NCBI RefSeq assembly: GCF_003946245.1
Contig: NZ_RHNN01000003.1
Location: 62,001 to 126,000, forward strand
Source: Levilactobacillus cerevisiae
GTDB lineage: Bacteria; Bacillota; Bacilli; Lactobacillales; Lactobacillaceae
DNA: 64,000 nucleotides
Reading direction: 5' to 3'
Below, piece after piece: positions 1-7,986 of this stretch. Position numbers and translations under genes: made by a program. How positions within the stretch are numbered: the first letter of the stretch is position 1; every line of letters begins with the position of its first letter. The notes beneath the pieces are model-generated. The model did no database searches. It was not told the DNA's origin and saw only the letters and a program-made list of their open reading frames with translations.

Positions 1-536
1 TTACCGAAATCAAGCCGGGCGCGGTCGTTTACCAGGATAAGAACACGAACGATGAGCAAGATCACGAAGTCGCTGCGAACACCATTGTGTGGACCGTGGG
101 GGTCAGTGGCTCGCAAGTTATCGCAGATTCCGGTTTTGAACAACGGCGGAACCGGGTAGTGGTGAAGAATGATTTAACCCTGGAAGGCCACCCTGAAGTC
201 TACATTATCGGTGACGTGTCCGCGGTCATGGATCCAGCCAGCAACCGGCCATACCCTACCACGGCTCAGATTGCCTTGGCCTGTGGCTCGCACGCGGCCA
301 AGAACATTGGATTAGCGTTACGTGGCCACGAAACCCGGCCATTCGTCTACAAGTCTAGCGGTACCGTGGCCTCTCTGAGTGACCGCGACGGCATAGGTGA
401 AATCTTCAGCAGCAACAAGAAGATTCACGGCTACATTGCCTCCGCGATGAAGAAAATTATCACGGACCGTTCCCTGATGGAAAGTGCCCACTTAAGCACG
501 ACGTTGTCCAAGGGCCGGTTTGATTTGTATCATTAA
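1..536 (+). CDS. ndh: Type II NADH dehydrogenase, C-terminal part (5' end outside window)
   Basis: The reading frame is open from base 3 and stops at 534-536, so only about 177 C-terminal residues are present. The segment has TIVWTVGVSG, the adenine-binding-like stretch IIGDVSAVMD and a following TAQIALACGSHAAKNI helix. These are hallmarks of the FAD/NAD-binding NDH-2 family, which passes electrons from NADH to quinone at the inner face of the membrane. The positively charged end (KKIITDRSLM) fits the peripheral membrane-anchoring tail of the family. The call rests on motifs only; another pyridine nucleotide-disulfide oxidoreductase is less likely because the GDVSAVMD arrangement is typical of Ndh. 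Confidence 0.8.
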   Translation, partial: TEIKPGAVVYQDKNTNDEQDHEVAANTIVWTVGVSGSQVIADSGFEQRRNRVVVKNDLTLEGHPEVYIIGDVSAVMDPASNRPYPTTAQIALACGSHAAKNIGLALRGHETRPFVYKSSGTVASLSDRDGIGEIFSSNKKIHGYIASAMKKIITDRSLMESAHLSTTLSKGRFDLYH

Positions 537-567
537 AATATGACAAATGCGTGACAGAAGCAAGTAT

Positions 568-600
568 GCGAGTGGGTTAGTTAGCCTGCTCGCTTTTTTA
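568..600 (+). terminator. Intrinsic terminator after ndh
   Basis: GCGAG (568-572) pairs with CTCGC (589-593), with partial pairing inside the loop, followed by seven T. It lies 31 bases after the ndh stop. Confidence 0.75.
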
Positions 601-630
601 ATGGTAAAATGAGCAAAAAGGGGAATGACC

Positions 631-1155
631 ATGCTACAAAAACGCTTAGAGACACCTTTGGGACCAGTTACCGTCATGTCGGATGGACTGTCCTTGAACG
701 GCTTATGGTTCACCAATCAAAAGTATTACGGGAGTACCCTTCCACGGCTAACGGTAATGGGTGATCGGCCCGTCTTTGCCCAAGTGCAGACGTGGCTAAC
801 GGATTATTTTGCTGGGAAACAGCCAGCCATTAATTTTCCTATCAAACCCGAGGGCACGCCGTTTCGCCAGGCCGTCTGGCAGGAGTTGCAACAGATTCCG
901 TACGGCGAAGTCCGAACGTACGGGGAATTGGCTGCCAGTGTGGGCGACCGCTTGGGCCATTTCGTTGGCGCACAGGCCATTGGCGGGGCGGTTGGCCACA
1001 ATCCCATTAGCCTGGTGATTCCGTGCCACCGAGTTGTCGCTGGGGATGGCGATTTGACTGGATATGCCGGTGGCCTGGAGCGGAAGCAAAACTTGCTCAG
1101 ATTAGAGGGTTCGCTAAAAACGGACGCATTACGGGTGGATTTCAAAGGAAAATAG
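631..1155 (+). CDS. ogt: Methylated-DNA--protein-cysteine methyltransferase
   Basis: Suicide DNA repair protein that moves the alkyl group from O6-alkylguanine to its own cysteine. The active-site motif PCHRVVAGDGDLTGYAGG is intact with the acceptor cysteine near residue 132, preceded by a typical helix-turn-helix region (TPFRQAVWQEL, YGEVRTYGELA). The N-terminal half is the usual poorly conserved RNase H-like domain. An ATG at 625 is in frame, but AAAAGGGG (616-623) lies right against it, so the ATG at 631 has the proper ribosome-site spacing. This gives 174 residues, normal for the family. It stands alone, between the ndh terminator and a gene-free stretch. Confidence 0.9.
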   Translation: MLQKRLETPLGPVTVMSDGLSLNGLWFTNQKYYGSTLPRLTVMGDRPVFAQVQTWLTDYFAGKQPAINFPIKPEGTPFRQAVWQELQQIPYGEVRTYGELAASVGDRLGHFVGAQAIGGAVGHNPISLVIPCHRVVAGDGDLTGYAGGLERKQNLLRLEGSLKTDALRVDFKGK

Positions 1156-1453
1156 CCGAATTTCACTAAATATCCGGGATTATTACTTGTTGCACACAAA
1201 TCTATCGCACAATAGGCCCTCAGTTATGCTATAATCAATCGTGTTCAAATACTGAAGAGTACGATTATTAATAGACATAATCGGTTGACAAATTGCTCGC
1301 CTTTTTTGCCGAAAAGGGTTTCTTCTTTCGCCAGAACGCGTATAATTTTAGTCAGCTTAGGACGTTAGTGAAAGTTACTGATTTCCGGGGGGGATTTTCA
1401 GCGACAATTAATACTTAAACTTAAATGGTGTGTAAACGATTGGAGGTATCACG

Positions 1454-2020
1454 ATGGCTGCATCAGAAACTAAGGAGCGAATTGCGGAGGCCTTGGCTTC
1501 GTTGTTGAACCACAACACGTTTGATAAGATCACGGTTCGTGAAATTGCGGACGAGGCGGAAGTCCACCGGAAGACGTTCTATTATTATTTCGCGGATAAA
1601 TACGAACTTTTAGCGTTTGTTTACGAGCACTTCATTGTTGAAGCGCCACGCCGTGAACAACCGATGACGTTGACCTTAGAGAACTGGCGACCGGCCGTAA
1701 TTCAATTACTGGAACGGATCGCAGACCATTCGAAGATTTTCTTAAACGCGTACCCGTACGATGACGGTGTTTGGCGTCAATCTACGAATGAATTTGTGGC
1801 ATCACGATTGTCAATTTTGCTCCACGCAATGCCTGAGTACCGTTACTTAAAAGAAGATGTCATTGACACGTCCGCAGAGTTCATTGCTGCTGGGGCGTTG
1901 GGCATCATTAACAAATGGGCCAAGGATAATTTCACGGCTAGTCCGCGAACGGTTCTGGACCAAATTACGACGGCTAACCGGCTGTTCAACGGGATTCTTG
2001 ACCGTTGGAAGTTGAGTTAA
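1454..2020 (+). CDS. TetR/AcrR-family transcriptional regulator
   Basis: 188-residue protein with an N-terminal TetR DNA-binding domain (about residues 6-55): TKERIAEALASLL, ITVREIADEAEVHRKTFYYYF, DKYELL. The C-terminal part is helical and not diagnostic, so the ligand is unknown. A clear GGAGGT ribosome site sits 7 bases before the ATG. The gene is monocistronic: about 300 bases of AT-rich leader with TATAAT-like boxes (1230-1235, 1341-1346) precede it and a strong terminator follows. No divergent neighbour suggests a target. Two-domain TetR proteins of this size are common in lactobacilli as regulators of efflux or stress genes. Confidence 0.85.
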   Translation: MAASETKERIAEALASLLNHNTFDKITVREIADEAEVHRKTFYYYFADKYELLAFVYEHFIVEAPRREQPMTLTLENWRPAVIQLLERIADHSKIFLNAYPYDDGVWRQSTNEFVASRLSILLHAMPEYRYLKEDVIDTSAEFIAAGALGIINKWAKDNFTASPRTVLDQITTANRLFNGILDRWKLS

Positions 2021-2039
2021 CGTTAATAAAGAATCATGC

Positions 2040-2069
2040 GAGTCACTGTCGATCAGTGGCTCTTTTTTT
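2040..2069 (+). terminator. Intrinsic terminator after the TetR gene
   Basis: GAGTCACTG (2040-2048) pairs with CAGTGGCTC (2054-2062; one G-T pair) and is followed by seven T. Confidence 0.85.
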
Positions 2070-2078
2070 ATCTAAAGA

Positions 2079-2189
2079 GTGTGCCAGCAGGCGTTTAGCT
2101 GACGAGCATTAACGCTGCTAAACGAATAATCCCGGGCTTGGATTATTGGGTTAGCGGTGTTAAGCGGAATCAGCTGCCTGCTGGCACAC
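2079..2189. repeat. PAL-A dispersed palindromic element, copy 1
   Basis: A 111-bp fold-back sequence: outer arms GTGTGCCAGCAGGC and GCCTGCTGGCACAC are perfectly complementary, and an inner stem TTAACGCTGCTAA pairs with TTAGCGGTGTTAA. Homologous elements are at 29868-29978 (also 111 bp), 44097-44212 (inverted) and, shortened, at 51946-51982. It is preceded by AAGAGTGTG and followed by TTTCAGCAATG, flanks shared with other copies. No protein is encoded. Confidence 0.8.
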
Positions 2190-2216
2190 ATTTCAGCAAT
2201 GTAAATTCGAAGATTG

Positions 2217-2376
2217 AAATTTAGGTTGGAACGCTGTGGGAGGACGACCCAAGCCAAAGAGCGGTCTTGGGTCTCGCTTTGAACCGCACAAATCGCGTTT
2301 CAACGTCGCCATTTTCCCAGTAGCCCATTTGCAAAATCCCACGGCTGAACCTAAATTTGGTTCGCTCACGCCTACA
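2217..2376. repeat. R1 dispersed inverted-repeat element, copy 1
   Basis: Terminal arms AAATTTAGGTTGGAACG..TGTGGG and CCCACGGCTGAACCTAAATTT, with an internal hairpin-rich stretch containing CCCAAGCC/GGTCTTGGG and a following TCGCTCACGCCTAC tail. Other copies lie at 5061-5235 (inverted), 29821-30048, 47893-48013 and 52934-53112. This copy has GGTT/AACC in its arms where the others have GGCT/AGCC, a paired change that keeps the stem. The rest of 2380-2768 upstream of the next gene holds no gene or repeat that I can recognise. Confidence 0.8.
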
Positions 2377-2768
2377 CTAATCTGGCCAGTGACTCAGCAC
2401 TAAATGCAATCACAGCAATGGTTTGCGTTTGACGTAACAGCTAAATCACAGGTCTAACTGGGGCAATTTTGGTGGCTTTGTGTTTTCAGCCTTAAACATC
2501 ATCAGGACAATCCCATTAAAGCAAAAACCGCCAGTCAACCACTTGTCAAAGCAAACAATTGGTTGCGCCCCGAAGCCGATTAAAACTTGGTAGACCAATC
2601 GTGTAAAATGCAACCGGTTGAAAGCGGATTCCCTAGGTGGTTTCACAAACATTTTGCGGATTTCATCACAATCAAAGTGCTGGTATTAACAGATAATCGC
2701 GGGTATAGTGACAATCGTAAGGGGTTACATTGTGAATGTGGAAGAACCCCGTCAAGGAGGAAAATATC

Positions 2769-4184
2769 ATGGCTTACCAAACGACAAATCCCTATACCAA
2801 TGAAGTGGTTAAAACTTATGAAAACGCAACACCCGAATACGTTGAAGAAAGTCTAGCAAAGGCTCAAAAATTATACAAGGAATGGCGGAACGACCCAGTC
2901 TTCACGCGGACCCCGGTTTTGCACAAGTTGGCGCAAATCTTCCGGGACGAAACGGATAGTCTAGCAAAAGTTTTGACGACTGAAATGGGCAAACTGTACG
3001 GTGAAGCTCAGGGCGAAGTCATTCTCTGTGCGATGATTGCCGACTACTATGCCGACCACGCGGCCGAGATGCTCGAACCCCGTAAGATTGCGTCCATTGC
3101 CGGCGAGGCCCAGTTGGAGAATCATCCCCTGGGTGTCTTGATGGCCGTGGAACCTTGGAACTTCCCATATTACCAAATGATGCGGATCTTCGCGCCTAAC
3201 TTCGCCGTGGGTGACCCCATCGTTTACAAGCATGCCGCAATCACGCCAGCGTCAGCATTGGCGTTTGAAGATGCTGTCCGCCGTGCTGGGGCCCCTGAAG
3301 GCGCACTGACGAACCTCTTCCTGTCCTACGACCAAGTGTCAACGGTAGTCGCTGACAAGCGGGTTCAGGGTGTTGCCTTGACCGGTTCCGAACGTGGCGG
3401 TACTGCGGTCGCTGAAGTGGCCGGCAAGTATTTGAAGAAGAACACCATGGAGTTAGGCGGGGTCGATGCCTTTATCGTCGCCCATGACGCCAACATGGCT
3501 GACGTGAAGGCTATTGCACCGCGGGCCCGTTTGTACAACGCCGGGCAGGTCTGCACCTCATCCAAGCGGTTTATCGTGACGGCCAACCACTACGACGAAT
3601 TCCTGGAATCCCTGAAAGCCGCGTTCTCGTCCGTTAAAATGGGTGATCCGATGGACCCAGAGACGACGCTGGCACCAATGAACTCCAAGAAGGCCAAGGA
3701 AAAGTTGCAGGTCCAAGTCAATGAAGCAATCGCCGGGGGCGCAACGGCCTACTACGTTCACGAGCCAATCGATGACGAAGGCCAATTCTTCATGCCAACG
3801 ATTTTGACCGACATTGATAAGAGCAATCCGGCATACGGCAAGGAAATGTTTGGCCCCGTAGCCCAAGTTTATAAAGTTGCTGACGACGACGCAGCGGTTG
3901 CGCTGGCCAACGATGCGGATTACGGCTTAGGCGGCATTGTGTTTGCTGGCAGCCAAGAGGCCGGTGCTAAGCTGGCTTCACGGATTGAAACTGGGATGGT
4001 CTTCGTCAACACCTTCTTCAGTTCCTTACCAGAACTGGAATTCGGCGGTGTGAAGGGCTCCGGCTTCGGTCGTGAATTAGGCCTGAACGGTATCTCCAGC
4101 TTCGTCAACCAGGAGTTAGTGGTCAAGCGTGACCACCCGAACGATGACGAAACCGGTGGCTTGATTCTGGCGCATAAATTTTAG
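2769..4184 (+). CDS. gabD: NAD(P)-dependent succinate-semialdehyde-type dehydrogenase
   Basis: Aldehyde dehydrogenase superfamily enzyme that oxidises an aldehyde, probably succinate semialdehyde or a similar short semialdehyde, to the acid. Visible landmarks: the cofactor site around AVEPWNFPYYQ (about 126-135), TGSERGG (205-211), the general base in MELGG (Glu228), the nucleophile in NAGQVCTSSKR (Cys262) and EMFGPVAQVY near the C terminus. Length 471 is normal. The start at 2769 has AAGGAGG just upstream; an in-frame ATG at 2736 lacks such a site. The residue after ELGG is Val-Asp rather than the common Asn/Lys, so the true substrate is uncertain. Monocistronic, with a strong terminator. 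Confidence 0.82.
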   Translation: MAYQTTNPYTNEVVKTYENATPEYVEESLAKAQKLYKEWRNDPVFTRTPVLHKLAQIFRDETDSLAKVLTTEMGKLYGEAQGEVILCAMIADYYADHAAEMLEPRKIASIAGEAQLENHPLGVLMAVEPWNFPYYQMMRIFAPNFAVGDPIVYKHAAITPASALAFEDAVRRAGAPEGALTNLFLSYDQVSTVVADKRVQGVALTGSERGGTAVAEVAGKYLKKNTMELGGVDAFIVAHDANMADVKAIAPRARLYNAGQVCTSSKRFIVTANHYDEFLESLKAAFSSVKMGDPMDPETTLAPMNSKKAKEKLQVQVNEAIAGGATAYYVHEPIDDEGQFFMPTILTDIDKSNPAYGKEMFGPVAQVYKVADDDAAVALANDADYGLGGIVFAGSQEAGAKLASRIETGMVFVNTFFSSLPELEFGGVKGSGFGRELGLNGISSFVNQELVVKRDHPNDDETGGLILAHKF

Positions 4185-4200
4185 AAAATAGTGAAACGAG

Positions 4201-4229
4201 GGAGCGGACAGTTTGGTCCGCTCCTTTTT
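4201..4229 (+). terminator. Intrinsic terminator after gabD
   Basis: Perfect 9-bp stem GGAGCGGAC (4201-4209) / GTCCGCTCC (4216-4224) followed by five T. Confidence 0.9.
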
Positions 4230-4392
4230 GTTAGTCTTTAGAAATGGGATTCCGGCAATTCACCACGACATTGACTGGTATCCGATAAAACCGGCTTATC
4301 ATTTGGCGACTACTTGGCTGAAATAGGCGACCGAAACCCCGCAGGTATGTTACGATGAAAACGATTTCAAAAACTGGGTTGAGGTGACAGGA

Positions 4393-4842
4393 ATGTTAAC
4401 AGCAAGGGTTGTCTACGCAACAATTACGGGAAATAATGAAGAGCTGGCCGATATTGTGACGGCCAGCCTAGACCGGTCCAAGGTCAAAGTCACGGAAAGT
4501 GAAATGTCGCAGACCGACGTCCAAAGCCTATTGGACGCGGATATTTTGGTGGTGTGCGCCTACACTTACGACGAGGGCAAGCTGCCAGAAGAGGGCTTGG
4601 ACTTTTACGAAGATTTACAAGAGATTGATCTCACGGGTAAAATCTACGGTGTGGCCGGTTCCGGCGATAAATTTTACGGCGAGTACTACAACACCACGGT
4701 TGACCACTTTGATGATACGTTCAAGCAGACCGGCGCCACCAAGGGAGCGGACAACGTAAAAATTGACCTGGAACCCTATGAAGAAGACGTGGAACAACTG
4801 AATCAATTCGCTCAGCAATTGGTTGCTAAGGCGAGTGCTTAA
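4393..4842 (+). CDS. Flavodoxin
   Basis: 149-residue single-domain FMN protein. The phosphate-binding loop ATITGNNEELAD is at residues 9-20, the strand DILVVCAYTYDEGKLPEEG and GVAGSGDKFYGEYYN follow at the expected spacing, giving the flavodoxin fold. It carries low-potential electrons in the cytoplasm. GAGGTGA at 4381-4387 places the start at the ATG 4393; a GTG at 4384 overlaps that site. It is monocistronic. One possible client is the cobalamin pathway just downstream, where Co(II) must be reduced to Co(I) before adenosylation, but that is inference from proximity only. Confidence 0.88.
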   Translation: MLTARVVYATITGNNEELADIVTASLDRSKVKVTESEMSQTDVQSLLDADILVVCAYTYDEGKLPEEGLDFYEDLQEIDLTGKIYGVAGSGDKFYGEYYNTTVDHFDDTFKQTGATKGADNVKIDLEPYEEDVEQLNQFAQQLVAKASA

Positions 4843-4883
4843 GCTGGATTGAATTTTTAGCGAGCGATAATTTGAGAGTAATA

Positions 4884-4921
4884 AAAAATGTCCCGGATAT
4901 CGATTATCCGAGGCATTTTTG
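4884..4921. terminator. Intrinsic terminator after flavodoxin, bidirectional
   Basis: AAATGTCCCGGATA pairs with TATCCGAGGCATTT (one mismatch and one G-T), with A-run upstream and T-run downstream. Confidence 0.8.
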
Positions 4922-5060
4922 TCGTTCACGTAGGTTAAATCCTAATTTGAGTTCAAGAGAATCTGAACGTTCACCCATAGATTGCGGCTAGTTAACTTGG
5001 CCATCATTGTGGCATGAAACGCTGATATGGCAATAACAAGCTGTCATTGGTCTAACAAAT

Positions 5061-5235
5061 GTAGGCGTGAGTGAGAAAAATTTAGGCTCAGCCGTGGGAT
5101 TTTCCAAGTGACCTCCTTGGAAAATGGCGACTTTGAAACGCGGGCTAGGCGGTTCAAAGCGAGGCCCAAGACCGCCTTTCGGCTTGGGCCGTCCTACCCA
5201 CAGCGTTCCAGCCTAAATTTTTCTCACGGTAAGCC
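5061..5235. repeat. R1 dispersed inverted-repeat element, copy 2 (inverted)
   Basis: Arms GTGAGAAAAATTTAGGCT and AGCCTAAATTTTTCTCAC are perfect reverse complements over 18 bases, longer than in copy 1. The interior carries GCCCAAGACCGCC/GGCTTGGGC and TTTGAAACGCGGG-type hairpins. On the plus strand the element reads backwards relative to copies at 2.2 and 53.0 kb. It lies 30 bases beyond the 3' end of the adenosyltransferase gene, where it could also serve as that gene's transcription end. Confidence 0.8.
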
Positions 5236-5266
5236 GGGCTTCAGCGCCAATGTAAAGCGCCAGTAT

Positions 5267-5836
5267 TTACCGGAAGACGGGCTTGCTGTTGCGGTACAAG
5301 ATATCGTCGTGACCCGCCAAAAAGTTGGCGTACCGGGCGACCGCGAAGAAGTAATCGGACAGCCGGTTCATGAAGACCAGCACGTCTTGGTTGATGGCTT
5401 CTTCCTGTTGTAAGGCAACAATCAGGCGTTCTGCCCGCCGCGTCACTGTGCGTGCCAGGTGGAGGGTCGCTGCCGGGGTGGCGCCACCTGGGAGAATGAA
5501 CTTGTGGACCTCGGGAACGGCTGTCGTGTAGGTATCAATCTTACCTTCAAGCCAGTCCGTTGCTCCGGCATTCTTGCCAAAGATAAAAGCGTGGCGTGAG
5601 TCGTCATTTAACGTGGCCAGGTCGGTACCGGCGTCAAAGAGCAACTGTTGAATCTCTTCTAGCTCAGGCTGCAACACCTGGGTCTTCTCATCTAAAACGG
5701 AGATGGCAAAGCCCACCAAGGAATTGAGCTCATCAACCGTGCCATAAGCTTCGACCCGGGTATCACTCTTGTTCACAACTTTCTTACCAATGATCCGTGT
5801 CTGACCCTTATCACCCGTACGCGTATAAATTTTCAT
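5267..5836 (-). CDS. pduO: PduO-type cob(I)alamin / cob(I)yrinic acid a,c-diamide adenosyltransferase
   Basis: Transfers the adenosyl group of ATP to Co(I) corrinoids, the step between CbiA and CbiP in the adjacent pathway. The N-terminal ATP loop YTRTGDKGQT is at residues 3-12, DELNSLVGFA follows, RRAERL lies near 130-140 and the C-terminal FMNRLSDYFFAVAR is the PduO signature. Length 189 is standard. The start at 5836 has TTAGGAGG seven bases upstream; an ATG 39 bases further upstream has no such site. The gene is divergent from the cobalamin operon and shares its control region, which contains two cre sites. Confidence 0.9.
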   Translation of the reverse strand: MKIYTRTGDKGQTRIIGKKVVNKSDTRVEAYGTVDELNSLVGFAISVLDEKTQVLQPELEEIQQLLFDAGTDLATLNDDSRHAFIFGKNAGATDWLEGKIDTYTTAVPEVHKFILPGGATPAATLHLARTVTRRAERLIVALQQEEAINQDVLVFMNRLSDYFFAVARYANFLAGHDDILYRNSKPVFR

Positions 5837-5893
5837 CACTGAATGCCTCCTAAAAGTAAGTCTCTTGGTTATCATGCGTGCCCGGCACTAATT

Positions 5894-5908
5894 TTGCAAG
5901 CGCTTACT
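5894..5908. promoter_or_regulatory. Catabolite-responsive element (CcpA site), adenosyltransferase side
   Basis: TTGCAAGCGCTTACT matches the cre consensus WTGNAANCGNWNNCW at every fixed position. It is 58 bases upstream of the minus-strand start codon, in the shared divergent region. Confidence 0.6.
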
Positions 5909-6166
5909 GCAAGCAACCGACCGTCGCGACCTGAAAAGATAAAATTGGGGCTAATTTGCGGTTATGAGTGACATGAAAAGATAAGCCGGAATAAAACAAT
6001 TTTAGCATCAACACATAATTTAGCCCAAATTGGTGAACCAGGAAGACAAAACGGTGCGGTAAACCGTAAAACAAACAAAAATGAAATGATTTTTCAATTG
6101 AGATGTTAATTTAATGCTGAATTAAACGGGCGACCTTTTGTCTGGTGTGGAAAAGGCGTTAGAGTC

Positions 6167-6195
6167 TTGATTCGCTTTTGGGGGCAGCGTAACCT
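6167..6195 (+). promoter_or_regulatory. Possible promoter of the cobalamin operon
   Basis: TTGATT (6167-6172) and TAACCT (6190-6195) are 17 bases apart. The -10 box is weak. The cre at 6199-6213 would then cover the transcription start, the usual place for CcpA repression or for a regulator-dependent promoter. The remaining 5837-6166 sequence is AT-rich with no gene. Confidence 0.3.
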
Positions 6196-6198
6196 AAT

Positions 6199-6213
6199 TT
6201 GTAAGCGGTTTCC
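6199..6213. promoter_or_regulatory. Catabolite-responsive element upstream of the cobalamin operon
   Basis: TTGTAAGCGGTTTCC matches the cre consensus except for the final base. It is 60 bases upstream of the first gene. No B12 box or cobalamin riboswitch fold was found between it and the start codon. Confidence 0.5.
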
Positions 6214-6272
6214 GAGAAACGGCCAGTTTACCCGGTTACAGTCGTCATTACATATTAAAGGAGTCTTCAACA

Positions 6273-6785
6273 ATGGGGAACAATCTGGCACTAAAGAAAT
6301 TGACGTTAACGGCCTTGCTCCTGGCCATGTGCATCATTGGGGCAAATATCAAGATTTTAGGATCAATTGCCTTGGATTCGGCACCCGCATTCTTGGGGGC
6401 CATCCTACTCGGACCCTGGATTGGCGCATTCCTAGGATTCTTTGGCCACATGACTTCGGCCATGTTGTCAGGCTTCCCGCTCACGCTACCCATTCACTTG
6501 ATTATTGGTGCCCTGATGGCGCTGTGCATGTTTGCCTTCGGGTGGATTCGCAAAAAAATGGGGGTCAACCGGCTGAGTGCGATTATTTTAGCTGACATTG
6601 TGGGTTATATCATTAACGTGCCCTTAGAAATACCGTTGCTGTATCCGTTGCTAAAGGGCGCCATCATCGCCTTGTTCGTGCCCTTAACGGTGGCCACGAT
6701 TTTTAACATCGTGATTTGTGAAGCTTTGTACGTAGTTTTGCCGCAACGGGTCAAGCAGGCAGACTTCATTGAAGGTCATGTCTGA
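6273..6785 (+). CDS. ECF transporter S component, probably for a cobalamin precursor (CblT/CbrT-like)
   Basis: 170-residue integral membrane protein with about five hydrophobic segments, of the size and topology of ECF substrate-binding components. The stretch LDSAPAFLGAILLGPWIGAF followed by GHMTSAMLSGFPLTLPIHL is typical of S components encoded beside corrinoid genes; such proteins import cobalamin or alpha-ribazole. It lacks its own ATPase and T subunit, so it probably docks on a shared ECF module. It is the first gene of the cobalamin operon, with AAAGGAG before the ATG, and overlaps the cobD start. Substrate is inference: alpha-ribazole would fit the absence of cobT nearby. Confidence 0.7.
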   Translation: MGNNLALKKLTLTALLLAMCIIGANIKILGSIALDSAPAFLGAILLGPWIGAFLGFFGHMTSAMLSGFPLTLPIHLIIGALMALCMFAFGWIRKKMGVNRLSAIILADIVGYIINVPLEIPLLYPLLKGAIIALFVPLTVATIFNIVICEALYVVLPQRVKQADFIEGHV

Positions 6786-7986
6786 CGTCGTCACTCACGG
6801 TGGGAACCGTGAAGCCATTGCCGCGTTAACGCAGCAGTCGGCCCACGATTTGTTGGATTTCAGCGCCAACATTAATCCACTAGGAGTGCCGCAAAATTTA
6901 CAGCCCGTTTTACAACAGGCGTTAACGGAGTTATGTGATTACCCGAATCCGGACTATCCAGAATTGGTCGCCGCCATTGCCAAATGGCATCACGCACCGA
7001 CGGCAAACGTCACGGTGGGTAACGGCGCGGTCCAATTGATCTTTGAACTGGCCAACGCTCTCAAGGCCCCGGAAGCGCTATTGTTGGCACCGACCTTCGG
7101 CGAGTACGCACGGGCCTTTCACCATGCGGGGACCACGGTGCGATACCTGACCTTGGCAGCCGCCCAGAACTTTGTCGTCGACGTGGCGACTGTGATTGCT
7201 GACTTAGCGGCCCATCCCCAGACCCGGGTGGTGTGCCTCTGCAATCCCAATAACCCCAGCGGTCAATGCATTTCAGACGACGCGTTAGTGCCGCTGGTGG
7301 CCTACTGCAATCGCCACGACCTGACTTTAATTTTAGATGAGGCCTTCATGGATCTGACGGTCACCGCCAATCACGGCTGGGCCAACCGGTTAACGGCGCG
7401 AGACAACGTGGTCGTGGTGCGCTCCGTGACCAAATTGTTCGCGGTGCCGGGCCTACGGTTGGGGTACGCGTTAACCGCCAGCGTCCAGCTACAACAGGCC
7501 TTGCGCGACTACAGCGAGCCGTGGACGGTGAACATTTTAGCCGCCAGGTTCGGTCAACATATGTTTGAACAACAGACCTACTTAGCAGCAACCGCGACGT
7601 GGCTTCAAACAGAACAGCCCTGGTTGCAACAACACTTGCGTCAGATACCGTATCTCCAAGTGGTGCCGTCGACCACGAGTTATATCTTGCTCAAGAGCCA
7701 GGTGCCACACCTGCGCGAGCGCCTCTGGCAGGCGGGCATCCTGATTCGTGATTGCGCCAACTACGTGGGATTAACGCCCGGCTATTACCGAGTGGCGGTC
7801 AAGGATCACGCCGCCAATCAAAAATTAATGCGCGCCTTATGGCAGCTCACAGACTTTCAAATTAACGGGGTGAAGATCATTGAAAAAACTCTTAATCGCT
7901 GGGGTCACCAGCGGTTCCGGCAAGACCAGCGTCACGTTGGGGTTGCTGGCCGCTTTGCATCGCCGGTTGACGGTGCAGCCCTATAA
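6778..7986 (+). CDS. cobD: L-threonine-O-3-phosphate decarboxylase, with C-terminal reading frame running into cbiA
   Basis: PLP enzyme that makes (R)-1-aminopropan-2-yl phosphate, the arm attached by CbiB. The N terminus THGGNREA and LLDFSANINPLG, the CNPNNPSG motif, LDEAFMDL and the PLP lysine in RSVTKLFAVPGLRLGYA (about residue 219) are all present. The ATG at 6778 aligns with the family N terminus; a TTG at 6769 is also open. The family usually ends near the DFQINGV position here, but this frame has no stop until 7984-7986, adding about 35 residues that overlap cbiA out of frame. A TGA in another frame lies at 7871, so a small indel may have removed the native stop. Confidence 0.85.
   Translation: MSDVVTHGGNREAIAALTQQSAHDLLDFSANINPLGVPQNLQPVLQQALTELCDYPNPDYPELVAAIAKWHHAPTANVTVGNGAVQLIFELANALKAPEALLLAPTFGEYARAFHHAGTTVRYLTLAAAQNFVVDVATVIADLAAHPQTRVVCLCNPNNPSGQCISDDALVPLVAYCNRHDLTLILDEAFMDLTVTANHGWANRLTARDNVVVVRSVTKLFAVPGLRLGYALTASVQLQQALRDYSEPWTVNILAARFGQHMFEQQTYLAATATWLQTEQPWLQQHLRQIPYLQVVPSTTSYILLKSQVPHLRERLWQAGILIRDCANYVGLTPGYYRVAVKDHAANQKLMRALWQLTDFQINGVKIIEKTLNRWGHQRFRQDQRHVGVAGRFASPVDGAAL

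Noticed and set aside
5837-6272. Cobalamin riboswitch upstream of the B12 operon
   Set aside because: I looked for the B12 box and the surrounding stem pattern on both strands and found none; only cre sites and a weak promoter are visible.
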